Assembly (NCBI GenBank): GCA_946800325.1
Contig: OX326957.1
Span: 17,792,591-17,856,590, forward strand
Direction of reading: 5' to 3'
Length of the DNA: 64,000 bases
From: Luzula sylvatica
Lineage: Eukaryota; Streptophyta; Magnoliopsida; Poales; Juncaceae
Notes under the pieces: model-generated
Told to the model about the DNA's origin: nothing
Databases searched by the model: none
What the model saw: only the letters and a program-made list of their open reading frames with translations
Position numbers and translations under genes: made by a program
In this document: positions 1 through 13,039 of the stretch, one piece after another
How the letters are laid out: each line of letters opens with the position of its first letter
Numbering within the stretch: the first letter of the stretch is position 1

Positions 1-1000
1 TTTTTGGTATTTTCCTTTCTGTTACATACTTATTTTGGTGAACCCTAATAATAATTTGTGAAATTTTACTATTTCCCCTACTTCCTCCCACACATTAACT
101 ATATGGGGATTAACAACTAATCCCCCACTTAATTAACACAAAGATACTCTATATTATTAATAATTAATTCATATATACTTTAATTTTATAATAATTAATT
201 ATTAATTAAGTGTCTTTGTATTAATTAAAAAAGTAATTAACCACTAACCCTCCAGATCGAAGATGTGTGAGGGAATCTGGAGGCATAGTAAATGGGCTCT
301 AATAATTTCTATATAGGACCCAGTGGAAGCGAGAGCAATAAATGGGGATCAGGCTAGGTGTTATCTACACAAGCCATTACACACAGTGTGGGTGGTGTGT
401 GGCCATTGATATGTATAGAGGGGTAAATTTGATATTATTACATGAAGAGTATATAGATATGATATACAGAGGATTGGCCTAGATTTGGAAGGCGATTTGG
501 CTGTATTGGTGATGTTGTGGGGGTCATGCATGCATTGGCACTGCCAAGCTCTTCAAGGCCCATTTGTATGGTGAGGTCAGTCTTTCGACTCTTTCCGTCC
601 TATTTATTGCGCGCCCCTTCTTTCTCCAGTTTTCCACAAAACTTGAGACGTCCATTTTAAATCAACGCATCAAAGTCTCGAAAAAATTTAATCACGACTT
701 GCCGGTCGGAATGGACATAATCTCTCTCGCACGTCGGCCAATTGATACTTGCCAAATCGGTCTTTCGAAGCGTATGTGTATACGCCATGTTTTTCGCCTT
801 GTTACCAAAAACGAGTATGGAAATTCTAATAAACTAGATAATGTTATAAATATGAATGTATTTATTATTTATTTGCAAGTTAAACGAGTTCGATTTATAT
901 TGTACAAGTTAACTTTATTCGTATAAATGTGAAACAAGTTGTACTTTTATATATAACATGACATGACATATACGTAGACACTGCGTGTGTGTGTGTGTGT
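1..1000. other. Non-coding; AT-rich palindrome near 100-255
   Basis: The stretch 100-255 folds loosely ('acttaattaacacaaaga' against 'tctttgtattaatta') and recalls the palindromic MITE in CASPL intron 2. The 120-codon ORF at 564-926 has no recognisable domain and no gene-like context. Confidence 0.5.
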
Positions 1001-1004
1001 GTGT
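981..1004. repeat. (GT)n microsatellite
   Basis: About 11 GT units just before the hAT MITE at 1017. Confidence 0.85.
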
Positions 1005-1016
1005 TAATGGTGTATG

Positions 1017-1729
1017 CATAGTTGTGAAAATCCCGATTCAAATCGTAAAATTTTACGAATATAATTTGACAAAACGATTCGAGTCGGACCTAGAATTTTA
1101 ATTTGGTAGAATCCTGATAGAATCTCGATTCAAGACGTAGAATTTGGTAGTATCTCATATGTTTTAAGATTTTACGATTCCGCAAACATGACTTACAAAA
1201 CATTTAATTTCCAAGACAATCATGACACATATCTAATTAAGTAACTTGGAATACAAAATAAAATATTGACATACTATAATATTGTAATATAAGATAATAT
1301 TGTAATAATAAAATAATTTGTTTTTGTCCACATATCTTCTTTATTTAATATTTACATAACTTATTTTTGTGTATATTATTCGTTTTATTTTATCTTAGTT
1401 TGATTAATCCGGATTTGAATTTTATAGTACTAATTTGATTAATCCTTAATATTTTGGTTAGTTGCGGTCAATATTTTCGTAGCTACGGACAATTAATTTT
1501 TTTTTGTCTATTTATAATGTATTGTATATGATTCAAATGATTCAAATGAATATAATATACTCTATCAATTAAGTTATATCATTTTTATTTGTAAATCATG
1601 TTTGTTAGATTAGTTTTCTAGTTAATATTTATTTTTCATAGAATATTATGATTCAAAATACGATTTTACGATCCGATTCGATTCTATCCCTAAACGATTT
1701 AAGGTAAAATCCCGATTCTGACAACATTG
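1017..1729. mobile_element. hAT-type MITE, family CAATGTTGTCARAATCGGGATTTTA (copy A)
   Basis: The left end CATAGTTGTGAAAATCCCGATTC and the right end AAAATCCCGATTCTGACAACATTG are imperfect inverted repeats. They are flanked by GGTGTATG (1009-1016) and GATGTATG (1730-1737), a 7-of-8 match to an 8-bp target duplication. Related to the copy at 7215-8107. No ORF inside. Confidence 0.75.
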
Positions 1730-2116
1730 GATGTATGTTATATAAGCAGAGGAGGGTACCGATGAGACTAATTGAGTTTAGAGAGGATAAATATGTTATT
1801 AATAGTTTTAGAACGATTAAATTTGTTGTTTTTAATTTTTAGAAAGATATGCTAGAAATCCCCCTTACAAAAATTTATACATGAGAAAGAGGTAATTTGG
1901 ATTGGACATCACAACCAAAAATTAAGTGAGGAGGGTACCGATGATTTTTCCTATGTTTTATAAGGATACTCATGATATTTTCCCAATTTGGAGGGCCATA
2001 CATGATATTGGAGATTTTTGCGAAGTGTACAGATGAAATTCCGCTAAAAATGAAACATGCAAAAGAAAACATTCATTTTACAATTCATAAGAGGAAACAT
2101 TGACAAGAAATAAATA

Positions 2117-3839
2117 TTATGAATTCATGTTATCTTTCAATCCCTCAATTAGTAGTTCGTTTAGTTTGAATGTAAATTCGTCCTCTCCTTGTGATCTCAA
2201 ATGCATTATTTGAAAAGAAGAACACAAAACAAATACTTCCGTTTCCTCAAATTCTTCGAGAATAATTGGATCTCTATCATAATCCTGTCAAAAAAGAAAC
2301 ATAAAAACATCATCATGGATATTAATGTAAATTAAAACAAAAATTAGCAAGTACCTTCTCTGTTAATACAATGGCACTCTTGTTATTATGTGCCAACGCA
2401 AGCTTTTTGAGTTTATCTTTTATCATTTTTATATCCTATATTTAAAGATTAAAAAAAAAGGTTACGATAAAATTCAAAAAATATATATCAAAAAGATTAT
2501 AAAGATGAACAATCGAACTAACATCACTTTGAATAGAATAATGGTCACTAAAATCAACTCTCTCGATATGTTGTGCACCAATCTAAAAAATATCAAACAT
2601 TAAATAACAAAATAATAAATTTTGTAAAAATATTAATTACCTTTTTGACTGAATTGAAAAAGGCATTAGGACAGCCGATTGAAGAAACACACATCACCAC
2701 AAAATCATTTAATACGCTTAATGGTAATTTTTCACTTTGGTCCTTGGCTTCAAAAATATATGACGGTAACAATCCACTGAAGAATGTTGGTATTGATTTT
2801 GCACAAACACCCCTAATTTTTGCCTCGGTTTCTTTAAGCTCCTCGTCAGATACCTTGTGAGCAATAATAGAAAATTAAGAAATAAAATCATTACATATAG
2901 TTCATGAATAATTTGAGAAGGTTTATATATTATTTTACCAAATTAGCGTTATGAATGAATATAATATCAGCTCGATTAAGGGCACTTAATGGCTCTCTTA
3001 AGGGTCCACGAGGAATTAAATTCCCATTACCAAATGGCATTAATCCATTTATCATCACAATTTCAATATCACGTGCAATGCTCCAATGCTACCTAAGTTA
3101 AATATATGTATAAATATAAAACTATGATAATAATTATACAAGTTAAGAAAAGAATTTAAGTTACATTTTTTCATACCTGCATTCCGTCATCAAGAATAAC
3201 TAAACCAATTTTATTAGTTTCAAATTGAGATTCATTTTTTTCTCCATTTAAGAGCTTAAGTGGATTAGTGTATCCAAATTTAGCAACTATAGACCGTGCC
3301 ACGTCAGCCCTATTTGCACCTATGCCAATTTTCACTGAGGTCCCTGAAAAATGTCTCTGGAGCATTTTGGCCTCATCTCCACCGCCATAACCCTAGAAGA
3401 AAAGAAAAGTTATTTGTACAAAAATTCAGATGCTCATTTTGAAAAGAAACAGAAATTTGATATTTGAATGTCTATACCCTCGTGAGAATAAGAGGAGAGA
3501 AGCCAGATTGATCGAAGGACCGAGAAATGAATTCCACCATTGGGGTTTTCCCATTTCCTCCCCATGTTATATTTCCCACACTGATCACCGGTACGGGTAA
3601 CCTGTGTACCGGAAGAAATAAGTAGCAAGTGACCCAAAAGGTGGAAAATGGGAACCGTACCTGTGTTGAGTGAGAAAACCGGAGAAGTAGAGAGAGCTTC
3701 TGAAATGGAGAGAGAGTCGAAAGATAGAGGAAGCAATAGAGAGTATAGGAAGGAGGCAGCGGTGGGTGATGGGTAAATCCGGCGTCCGGTGGTCTGGCGT
3801 GGCGGCGATTCGTGTTATTGCTCTCTTCACCGTCTCCAT
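2117..3839 (-). CDS. LPXK: Tetraacyldisaccharide 4'-kinase (LpxK), plant mitochondrial type, 8 exons
   Basis: LpxK puts a phosphate from ATP on the 4' position of the tetraacyldisaccharide-1-phosphate precursor of lipid A. Plants keep this Raetz-type pathway in mitochondria. I rebuilt coding exons at 3661-3839, 3478-3601, 3177-3392, 2939-3088, 2641-2853, 2523-2582, 2355-2435 and 2117-2284. All junctions are GT..AG and they sum to 1191 nt, or 396 aa plus stop, close to the Arabidopsis length I recall (about 395). The P-loop is WGGNGKTP at residues 73-80, after LPVPVISVGN. The motif LILTRGYGGGDEAKML spans exons 2 and 3, and LDDGMQHW (about 168-175) spans exons 3 and 4. GPLREPLSALNRAD is also family-typical. 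The protein begins METVKRAITRIAA; I did not test its targeting signal. Intron 1 is only 59 nt, which is very short for a plant, but it is needed to keep the frame from FLTQHR to LPVP. No broken codons were seen, so the gene appears functional. Confidence 0.93.
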
Positions 3840-3949
3840 TTGTCACTCAGATAAACGAAGCCGTGGTAAAGACAACACAAGAAAATTAAAAAATTGTTGG
3901 GGAGTTGATTTGGGCTTAATCAATATACAGGCCAAATTATTTATTTAAT

Positions 3950-6900
3950 TTGAATAGTCATGACGCAAACGTAACGCAAACAGATCATGATTTAAGAACA
4001 AATTATTTCGTAATTCACATTAAATGAAACCTATGAGTTCGCACAGAGTAGTTTTATCGGGCGAGAAATACTTTCAAAACTAATATACACACAATGTATA
4101 AATTTTTTTCGAAAATTCTAACCCGTAATGCTGCGAAAAATATTGTAGAATTGTACTGTTCGAGCGGATGTTCTAACTAGATACTTTCCCAGATTTTGCA
4201 TATCGAATATTAAGGAAAAATATGATTCATTCGAACGGATGAATAATCCGTTGGTGCGGTTGAAAAATATTTGCACTAACATATTTCTTTATTTTCGAGA
4301 CCTATTGTCACTCATATAAATATGTAGCCGTACTCACCTCTTATAGAAGACGCCACACATAATATTACACGTCAAATTTATAGAGAAAGTCGGGAGTAAT
4401 TTTTTGAGAAAGTTTGTCCAATGAACTAGTACAAGGTGACGGCAACGAGCCGAGTTCGAATTAACAGAGATCACTTCGAACTCGGTTCTAAAAGAAACTG
4501 AGCCAAGTCCAAGCTCAAGATAGCTCGACTAAAACAAATGTGTGTTTTGAGTTTATATGTAAAAATATTCGAACTAGAATTATATCGAGTCGAGCATAAC
4601 ACGAGCTCGACTTGGGATAGAACTTACTCGGTTCGGCTCGAATTCGGTGAAGTCAATTTAAAAATGAGAATTTTTCGAACCGAGGTCGATCGAACGCCGA
4701 ACTATAAGTTTTTTCGAACAATTTTCGAGCCGAGTTCGATCGAACATGGAAGTAGAATTATGATTTTTTGTTTTGTTTTTTGCATAGTCTACTTCTACAC
4801 GCGATATTAACCAAGCGACCCGAGAATTGCACGGGAACGATTAAACAAATCGCGAACCTCGCCTCGAGAATAGCTTGAATTTGTGCTTGATTATGAAAAT
4901 CATAAATATTTTAAGATTATCGGTTGACTTTAGGCCTAGTAGGAATTCTTATATTCTTTATGAATCCATAAAAGTGGTTTGTGGCCCTTTTTCATTCTCG
5001 GCTTAGAACTTTTGGATCTTTTCAATGGGTCAAGTCTACAATAGCCAAATATATTGTGTTTGAGGGCTTGTTTTCCATAAATAATTCAATGACAACAAGG
5101 CCCATTTATCTAAATTTGTCTTGGTTTCCTTAGAAAGAAGACAACAACACAACAACGATTACAATATGGATTGAACATTTGAGATCCGATTGTAACCGTA
5201 CTATTGTTTCCAGATGAGTTTAAAGAATATTGATTGAGTTGCCAATTTAAAAATACATCAGAGAATTACCCGACTTTAACTTATTTTATTTTAAAATACG
5301 CGAATTATCGATCGGCTTAGATACGAAAATATCAATACAAATATTATTCGTAATGCGTAAATTATACACATATTATTGGTGAACCGGACAACTATACCTA
5401 TGCCAACTGAAAATATATTTCGTCATGGGCCTTTCTCATTTGTGCTTATTTGTTAAATTACATTTTAGGCCTAATATCTTTTCAACGGGCCAAAGTTGTA
5501 TCCATTCCCAACATATTCAATTTGAGGGCTTGTTTTCCAAAAACATTTAGGTTTTTTGTGCACAACAGGAATTGATTAGTTCGAGCTGCAAAATAATTAG
5601 AAACTCTCCGAATTATGAATCAAATATAGATATGACAATATTTAAAAGTTCTATTTATTATTTAACATGAACTTGAGACAACACAAAACATTTGAATTAC
5701 TTGGCTACAGTGGTGGATTTATTAAGGGATTAGGAGACAGCTGTCCTTCCTAGATTTTCGATCGGTAGTATATATTTGTGATTATATCTGTTAAATTTTT
5801 TTTACAGTAAACCACTAGATTATCGTTCCCGTTGATTTGGAACAAGATACGTCACTGCTTGGCTGACAAAGCTGCACCGACCAAGTAAGTACTTGTGAGA
5901 AATAGAATCCAGTTCTCACCAGCTTTGCTTGCTCTGCAGTCTATACTCTCGAGTCTAGAGTGAGAGTACTTGTCAGGGAATCTACACTTATTCTTTTCCT
6001 ATTTATTTAACATTTTACCAAGGTATCTCTAATCTCATATGTTCTGTACTATTTCTTTTATAGTCTTTTTTAATAGCTACTAAACATAATCATCAAATAA
6101 CAAAAAAATTATTAGTATTAAATAAATGTTATGTGTAATGGTAGGATAATTAACTAAGGTAAGCTATCACAAAAAAAATAAAAATATGATTAAAAACTAA
6201 AATGGGCATAATTTTGAACAAATTTAGATCAAAGATCTAGATCCAAATCACATCACAAACCACACTAACTAAAACCAGGAAATTAATATAGTTTATTGAA
6301 GCAACATAATTATTTGTTAGAGAAAAACAACACATGGTACAAGTATATTCTGGCTCCCCCTCACGTGCCTAACTATACTGTCCGTATTGAAAAACACCTC
6401 AAATTTTTTATATTTATCAAAATCTCCTCATTTTTTTTATTACCTCAAAAACCTCGTATAATTTTTGTTAGTCCTTTGCTGGTATTAGTTTTAACACTCC
6501 ATCAAAATTTCTTTTATTTTGAACCAAAATATAGCTTCCTTAACATTTTTTTTCTTTTATAAATTCTTGTACTCAATTGAAATAATAAATAATATATTGT
6601 ATGACATAATATTTCATATATTATATTTATCATATTTTGTGATATTTATGATATACTATTATTTTATGGATTTTATATAATATAAATATGTAATCATTAA
6701 ATTACTATATGTAAAGAAAATAGTATTATGAAACATCATAATACAACATCAAAAATATTATATCTCAAAATATAATGTATTTATAATAGTTTATATGAAC
6801 TAAAAAGATTTTTTTTAAAAAAAATAATAAGGAGTATTTCGGTCGACAAAATAATAAAATAGATAGAGAGGAGTGCTAAATTAGTTATTACACCATTAGA

Positions 6901-7200
6901 GGGGTAGAAAATAATCACATCTACTTTGTAAAGTTTATTTAGGAAAATAATTTGAACATTCAATTTGTTTCGGGATTTTTGTTTTTTTCATGATACTTAT
7001 TTTCGAAATTGCTCATCACGAAAAACATATGTCGCAAATTTTTTTTTGCTCATCACGAAAAACATATATCTCAAAAAAAAACTAAACATGTATATTTAGT
7101 TAAGTATTTGAACTTTGATACTTGAGGATTTTTTACTATTAAATTTGTTTTGGAATTTGTGTTTATTACGATAATATAAATATTGAAGTTTGTAAATAGA
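3950..7200. other. Gene-free stretch upstream of LPXK
   Basis: Apart from the CGAG-rich remnant at 4.4-4.8 kb I see no gene. Near 5715-5870, 'agctgtccttcctagatttt' and 'gatacgtcactgcttg' resemble text at 12.66-12.86 kb, suggesting decayed copies of one old transposon. The rest is AT-rich. Confidence 0.5.
4435..4765. repeat. CGAGCTCGA/GAGCCGAGTTCGA-rich remnant
   Basis: Dense in GAACTCGG, GGCTCGAATTCGG and GAGCCGAGTTCGATCGAAC on both strands. This looks like a decayed MITE related to the one at 39.8 kb. The 90-codon ORF here is a by-product. Confidence 0.5.
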
Positions 7201-7214
7201 TCAATAATTCAAAT

Positions 7215-8107
7215 CATGGTTGTCAAAATCGGAATTTTACCTTGAATCGTTTCCGGACAAAATCGAATCGGATCGTAAAATCGTATTTGAAATCGTAAGA
7301 TTCTATGAAAAATAAACATGAACTAAAAAAATAATCTAACGAACACGATTTTCTTAGTAAAAAGATTCAACTTAATTGGCAAAATACATTTTTTTCCATT
7401 TGCATCATTTTATTCATGTACAATAAATACATTATAGAGTATAGATGAACAAAAAAAGATTATCCGTAGCTACGAAAATGTTAACCACAATCTACATAAA
7501 TATTAAGGATTGATCAAATTAATATTATGTTATACATAATTGAAAACCAAATTAATTAAAGATGAAATAAACCCAATGTTTTAAATTACGATATAGCGAT
7601 CCATTGCGTTTGGACTGCAGTTTACACGTGACCATCGTTGTTGCGAGTTGTAGCTGCGATATGACACCGCTATTTAAGAGATTGTTGTATTGAGTTTGAG
7701 AAATATTAACCGCTATTTGCGCTATTTAAATCATTGAATAAACCATATAATATATACAAATATAAGTTACGTAAACATAAAATAAAGAATATTTGTGGAA
7801 AATAAAACAAGTTTCTTTTATTTTTGCAATATTACCTTATATCGCAATATGCCAATATTTTATTTTGTATTCAAGGTTATATAATTTAGATATGAGATCA
7901 TAATCGTCTTGAAAAGTAAATGTTATGCGAGTCATGACTATGGAATTGTAAAATCATAAATATATGAGATTCTACCATATTCGACGTTTTGAATCGAGAT
8001 TTTACCAAGATTTTATCAAATTAATATTTTATGTTTCACTCGAATCGTTTTGCCAAGTTGACAAGTTAGAATTGTAGAATCGTTGAATCGAAATTTTGAC
8101 AATTATG
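7215..8107. mobile_element. hAT-type MITE (copy B), with a nested MITE
   Basis: Ends CATGGTTGTCAAAATCGG and CGAAATTTTGACAATTATG are inverted. Flanks ATTCAAAT (7207-7214) and CTTCAAAT (8108-8115) agree in 7 of 8 bases. The interior shares 'attctacca', 'gattttacc' and 'cgtagctacg' patches with the 1017-1729 copy. A second MITE (7574-7736) has jumped into it. Confidence 0.72.
7574..7736. mobile_element. Small hAT-type MITE nested in copy B
   Basis: A 163-bp element with ends CAATGTTTTAAATTACG and GCTATTTAAATCATTG. It is flanked by a perfect 8-bp direct repeat AATAAACC (7566-7573 and 7737-7744). No coding content. Confidence 0.85.
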
Positions 8108-8115
8108 CTTCAAAT

Positions 8116-8507
8116 TACATGTGTTGGAGAGGGGGAATTAGAATTTCAAGATTAGGCAAAATTTAATTCTTTGTTTGGCATATGGAATTAGAGGTGAATT
8201 TCAAAGCGGAGGTTCTTATTATTCCTATTTTTTAGATAAATAAATTTGATTCAACCAAAACTTGGAGTGTCAAGATGATGGAATACTCAAAACCAATTAA
8301 ACTAAATAATTAATTAAATACTTATAATTAATTTCATTTTAACTATAATGAAATTCCATTGTAATAATTAAATATTGTTTCTCAGATATTTTTGACGTAT
8401 ATTTAATTAATATAATATAATATTAATTATAAGGATACAATAATTATAATATGATTATTTTATTAATATAATTGGTATGTTGTTATTATTATAATAATAA
8501 TTATTAT

Positions 8508-8542
<35 letters not shown>

Positions 8543-9880
8543 TATAATATTATAATATCATTATATTATTGCCACTATTTATATTATAATAATAAAATAA
8601 TTATTTTAATTATAATATGTATTAATAGATAAAATATAATATTATAATAATATAAAAGTACATATAATATTTTTATATAATTTCTAATATTATATTAATT
8701 ATATTAAAATATTGAAATAATTATATTGATTGTAATATATTAATATATAAAATATAATATTAGAATACTATCAAAGTACATTTAATATTTTAATTATATA
8801 ATTCGTAATATTATAATAATTGTATTAAAATAATAAAATAATTATATTACCGGTAATATATATTATTATATAAAATATAATATTATAATAATATAAAAGT
8901 ACATTTAATATATTTTCTTATTATTATATTATATTGTATGCATATAATATGATATTATTTTATACAATAATATTATTATAGTTTTATATTGCAATAATTT
9001 TATATTATAATAATTTTTTTTGTCAAACTAATATTATTATAATAATATTACGATAATACTATTATTTTTTATCAGTTTTAACGAAATATTGTTTTTACAT
9101 TTGTAATAACAAAATTTCAGAATTTTGTAAACAACGAAACAAAAAATTATATTTTTCAACATCTCATTATTTGGACATCCAAACAAACTATGAAATTATT
9201 AATTTCAAATTTTTTTAGTCCTCCACTTATAATTTCATTCCTCTCTACTAATTCCACTCTACCGAACGGCCCTCCAAATTAGAGGTCGTCGGTTTTAGTT
9301 CTCATTGAAATCAAACAGAATCGAAAAAAATACGATTCGCCCTTCAAATTCTCAAACAAAAATAAATAAATCTTGAAATTTTAATCGTTGAAATTTGTAC
9401 TCGTCAGTCGTCACGACGGAAGTAACTGTCAAAACAAATCTAATCTAATCTAATCTAATTGTTAAATAAATCTCTAACGTAAAGGAACTCTAGTATTTAT
9501 TTGGTTAAATATCTCAACCTATTCCTTGTAGAGAGAGAAAGAGATCAGACTGCATCATATGCTGCGCTGCATCACGCTAACCAAGGTTGGATCTCAAGAT
9601 AATACAAATTTTTACAATCTTGAACAATAATTTAGCAATTCAAAATTAAAGGCTTTTATTACAAAAAAAAACAGCAAATTGCATGGGACGAATTATAAAG
9701 CACAATTCTGCCATAGAATCACCGACCATTAAAATTAAATTACTTTCCAAACTTCTATGAAGATGTTTATACTTGTTAATCAATCCTTTCCATAATATAT
9801 TCGCAAGATAAAATGCAAAAAGACCCATCTATCTATTTTTCCTCTAATAATGATATAAAATGAATTCATTTGAAATAGAT
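8116..9880. other. Very AT-rich stretch with no gene
   Basis: From about 8330 to 9060 the sequence is nearly all A and T, with TATAATATTAT-like words recurring. Possible borders 'attagaggtgaatttcaaag' (8188) and 'gaaattattaatttcaaat' (9191) hint at an old MITE, but I could not prove one. Confidence 0.4.
8511..8541. repeat. (AT)n(GT)n compound microsatellite
   Basis: A short AT run passing directly into a GT run, inside a very AT-rich stretch. Confidence 0.85.
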
Positions 9881-9894
9881 AAACTGTTAACGAG

Positions 9895-10673
9895 CAGGGG
9901 CGGCTCAACTATATCAGAGGCTCTCGGCAAAAGTTAAGAATATTTTTACTATTTTGTATATCAAACAAAAAAAATTCCATTGAATTTATATATTAAAATT
10001 AGAAAATTTCAATATCTTCTGCAAACTTTAAAAAAAACATAATTTAAATGAGTTTTTCAAATCAAACAAAATTACAAAATGTTCTTGCAAATAATTATCT
10101 GTTTCGAAATAAAGAATTGACCTTCCGATTAGAAATCGTCTTCCTAAGCTTTAAAATATCCATAATTGACCTTCCAAGTTGCATGAAATATTATGAGAAT
10201 ACACAAAGAAGACAATGTTGGAGAGATATTAAATTGAAAAATAAGATCCTTTATATTTTTTAAGATATGATTTTTATCAAAACAAGAAATATTTTGTATA
10301 CCTTATAAATTTGGATAACTAATAATCAGTACTCGTATGAAATATAAAAAAAAAATGTGCATGAGTAACAAAATAAGGAAGGAATTTATTAGAATATTCT
10401 GCAATTAAGGACAAATCAATATGAATCGAAATTGGAGGAGATTAAATGAAAATAAATGATAATCAGGGGAAAGAGATTATTATTTATGTTAGAATTAGAA
10501 ATAGATCTTGAAATAAATGGACAAGTAAACATGGAATATTAGTACAAACCTTGTGACCATATCCATATCCAATATCCAATATGGTACTGTAATAATATAC
10601 AATATACAGGGCCTTGTATTTTTGTAAGCTCTAGACAATAGCCTAGATGGCCTACCTATTTGAGCCGCCTCTG
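9895..10673. mobile_element. hAT-type non-autonomous element, CAGGGGCGGCTCAA ends
   Basis: The ends CAGGGGCGGCTCAA and TTGAGCCGCCTCTG are an almost perfect inverted repeat. A perfect 8-bp duplication TTAACGAG lies at 9887-9894 and 10674-10681. The GGGGCGG..GCCGCC type of end is common in plant hAT elements. A 71-codon ORF inside (10048-10263) resembles nothing I know. Confidence 0.9.
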
Positions 10674-10822
10674 TTAACGAGTCATAACTCAGTTGGTTGA
10701 ATGTGAAACATAAAAAATTATACGTGGTAAATAAAATTAGTTTTAAATTTCATTAACGTCAATGATTTATCAGACTTCTTCATTTATTATATAAAAAAGT
10801 TAAAAAAAAGAACGGTTATCAA

Positions 10823-11396
10823 CTATGTTACGCGGATACTTCAAAAATGCAGAAGTATCCTGAGGATACGCGTATCCGATACGGATACGGGTGCGATACG
10901 GTTCGGATACGTATCGGATACGTCACGTGGCGTATCCGAATATTTTAATATTTATTTTTTTCGGATACGGCGGGGATACGGCAGGATACGGCTGGGGATA
11001 CGTCCAGGATACGGCTGGGGATATGTCCAGGATACGGCTGGGATACTCCATTTAGGATATTTCGGCCCATTATATATTTTGGCCCATAATATTTTTAAAT
11101 AAATTATATAGGATATTTCTATGATACTTTTAGATTAGTTCTAAAATATTTCTAGAACAAGTTTATGATAGTTTTATGATACTTGTATTGTTTGCTTGAT
11201 ATTATTTATTGTCATGATATTTAATTTAAAAATATTATTAATTTATTATTTAATTTATTATTTATTTATTAATTATATATAATATAAATATATTAAATTG
11301 CCGTATTTTCGTATCCGTGATTTTTTGAAAATTACCATATCATCGTATTCGTATCGTATCGGATACGCTACTCGTATCGGTATCCGTGCAACATAG
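10823..11396 (+). mobile_element. CTATGTTRCRCGGATAC MITE, copy 1
   Basis: A 574-bp element beginning CTATGTTACGCGGATAC and ending GGTATCCGTGCAACATAG, an imperfect inverted repeat. Flanks GTTATCAA and ATTATCAA match in 7 of 8 bases (hAT-like 8-bp duplication). The first 250 bases are crowded with GGATACGG repeats; the rest is AT-rich. No ORF. Confidence 0.88.
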
Positions 11397-11399
11397 ATT

Positions 11400-12688
11400 A
11401 TCAAACAAGAGATCAAGTGTACTTAGATTTACAGAACTCATTATCTGTACTTACAGAATAAGGACTAATCTAGGGCTAGCCAGATTTCAGAAAGGTACGT
11501 ATCATTATTTTCTAGGTTAAGCATCACATCACTCAACCACACCTATCTAGTTGTGATTTTGTATGGGTGTAACCTGATTGCTTGTGTAGTAATAAAAACT
11601 ACATAAAAAATTATTCCATTAATTAATTAACTTATGAAATCCCACAAAAGCACAAATGACTTCAATTAGTCGGCAGTTAGTTTGTGACATTATTCGTGAA
11701 TGCAGATTTATTGTATTAAAATATACTAATGTTGCAAATTACATTAAGGATCACGTAGCATTTAGAATTTTTCTTGCAACAAATTACGTGTAGTTTATGC
11801 TATAGCGACGTAATATTTTTGCAACATACAAAATTAAAAAATATTTTGCATTATGTATCATGATTTATATTATAAAATAGTATCATAAAATATCTCGTTC
11901 ATTGTCAATGGATTCATAACTCATTTGGTTAAGTGTGTGACACAAAAAATCATATGTTGTGAACGGACATATGTGTCTGCTCCATTTATTAACAACAAAA
12001 ATTATCTCGTTCATGAATATTAAAAAATGATCATTTTTTAGTTAATTTTTAATTAGTTTATTATTTGTCCATGTGTCCAATTCAAAAAACCCATCAAGAA
12101 TTTTAAAAACGCAACAAAATTACAGCGTGCAGCGTTTAGCATCCAAAAAACACTATATCGCGCTATAACAGTGCTACAATGAGTTATTTGCATCCATACA
12201 ATATACCACATTATTTTCACCTACAAATGAAAAATGACCACATTATTTTCACTTAAAATCAACAAAATGATTGTATTAAAATTACCATACTAAATTAACT
12301 GAACTTAGACTATAATAATAATAGTACATAATACAAAAAACTGGTCCTACTTCAATTGACTCAATCTATAAAAGAAATCATAAATTTATGATGAAAACCC
12401 TAAAATAGAATCACCAAGTTGAAAGGTAAATAATGATTAGTCATTAATTGTAGCCCACCATGATATGAATTAAACCTATATTATTGGGATTTGAGGCCAG
12501 AGGGGGCAGCTAAAAACAAGGAGGCCACAAGCAATGCTACCCTTTATCACTACGAGGAGAAATAATGGATATAGCAAAGACAATGGATAGCCATCACATG
12601 CATGCATATCTTATCTACACTCACCTCACAATCAGTGATTGAGAAATTAGAGAAGGAAACAACTGTCCTCGTTAGATTTTTTAGTTGT

Positions 12689-12727
<39 letters not shown>

Positions 12728-12900
12728 GTGTATGATTATGTTATTATATTTTATGATAAATTAAAAATTTATATACTTTCGTCCCCTCAAAAATATTTGA
12801 AACTTTTCATGATAGCCCTCTCGAAATTACCATTGATGCGAGACAAGATCCGTCACTGCTCACAATTATGAATATTACTCTTGTTGTAGTCCAATTGAAC
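11400..12900. other. No gene; SINE-like remnants
   Basis: 'ataactcatttggttaagtg' (about 11916) and 'ataactcagttggttgaatg' (about 10682) resemble tRNA-derived A-box regions seen in plant SINEs, both followed by 'acataaaa/acacaaaaaatcata'. No complete SINE is delimited. Confidence 0.35.
12690..12724. repeat. (AT)n microsatellite
   Basis: About 17 AT units. Confidence 0.9.
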
Positions 12901-12920
12901 ATGTAATGTTGTATTCTTGT

Positions 12921-13030
12921 CTATGTTGCGCGTGTACTTCAAAAAACCGACCACATTCGTATCGTCCTATTCTTATTCCTAATCGTTTCGGATACGGATA
13001 CGATACTTGTATCTGTATCGGCGTAACATA
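12921..13030. mobile_element. Internally deleted copy of the CTATGTTRCRCGGATAC MITE
   Basis: Only about 110 bases: it starts CTATGTTGCGCGTGTACTTC and ends GTATCGGCGTAACATA, keeping both termini and losing the interior. No clear target duplication. Confidence 0.65.
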
Positions 13031-13039
13031 TAATTTTTT

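Noticed and set aside
564..926. 120-codon ORF
   Set aside because: No recognisable domain and no splice partners; it lies in non-coding sequence.
3472..3846. 124-codon ORF overlapping LPXK
   Set aside because: It reads through the short first intron in another frame; only its last third is real coding sequence (exon 2).
10048..10263. 71-codon ORF inside the CAGGGGCGGCTCAA element as a transposase remnant
   Set aside because: No similarity to hAT transposase motifs that I can see; the length is expected by chance.
12602..12871. 89-codon ORF with a Tyr-Ile run
   Set aside because: The run is the AT microsatellite translated; not a protein.
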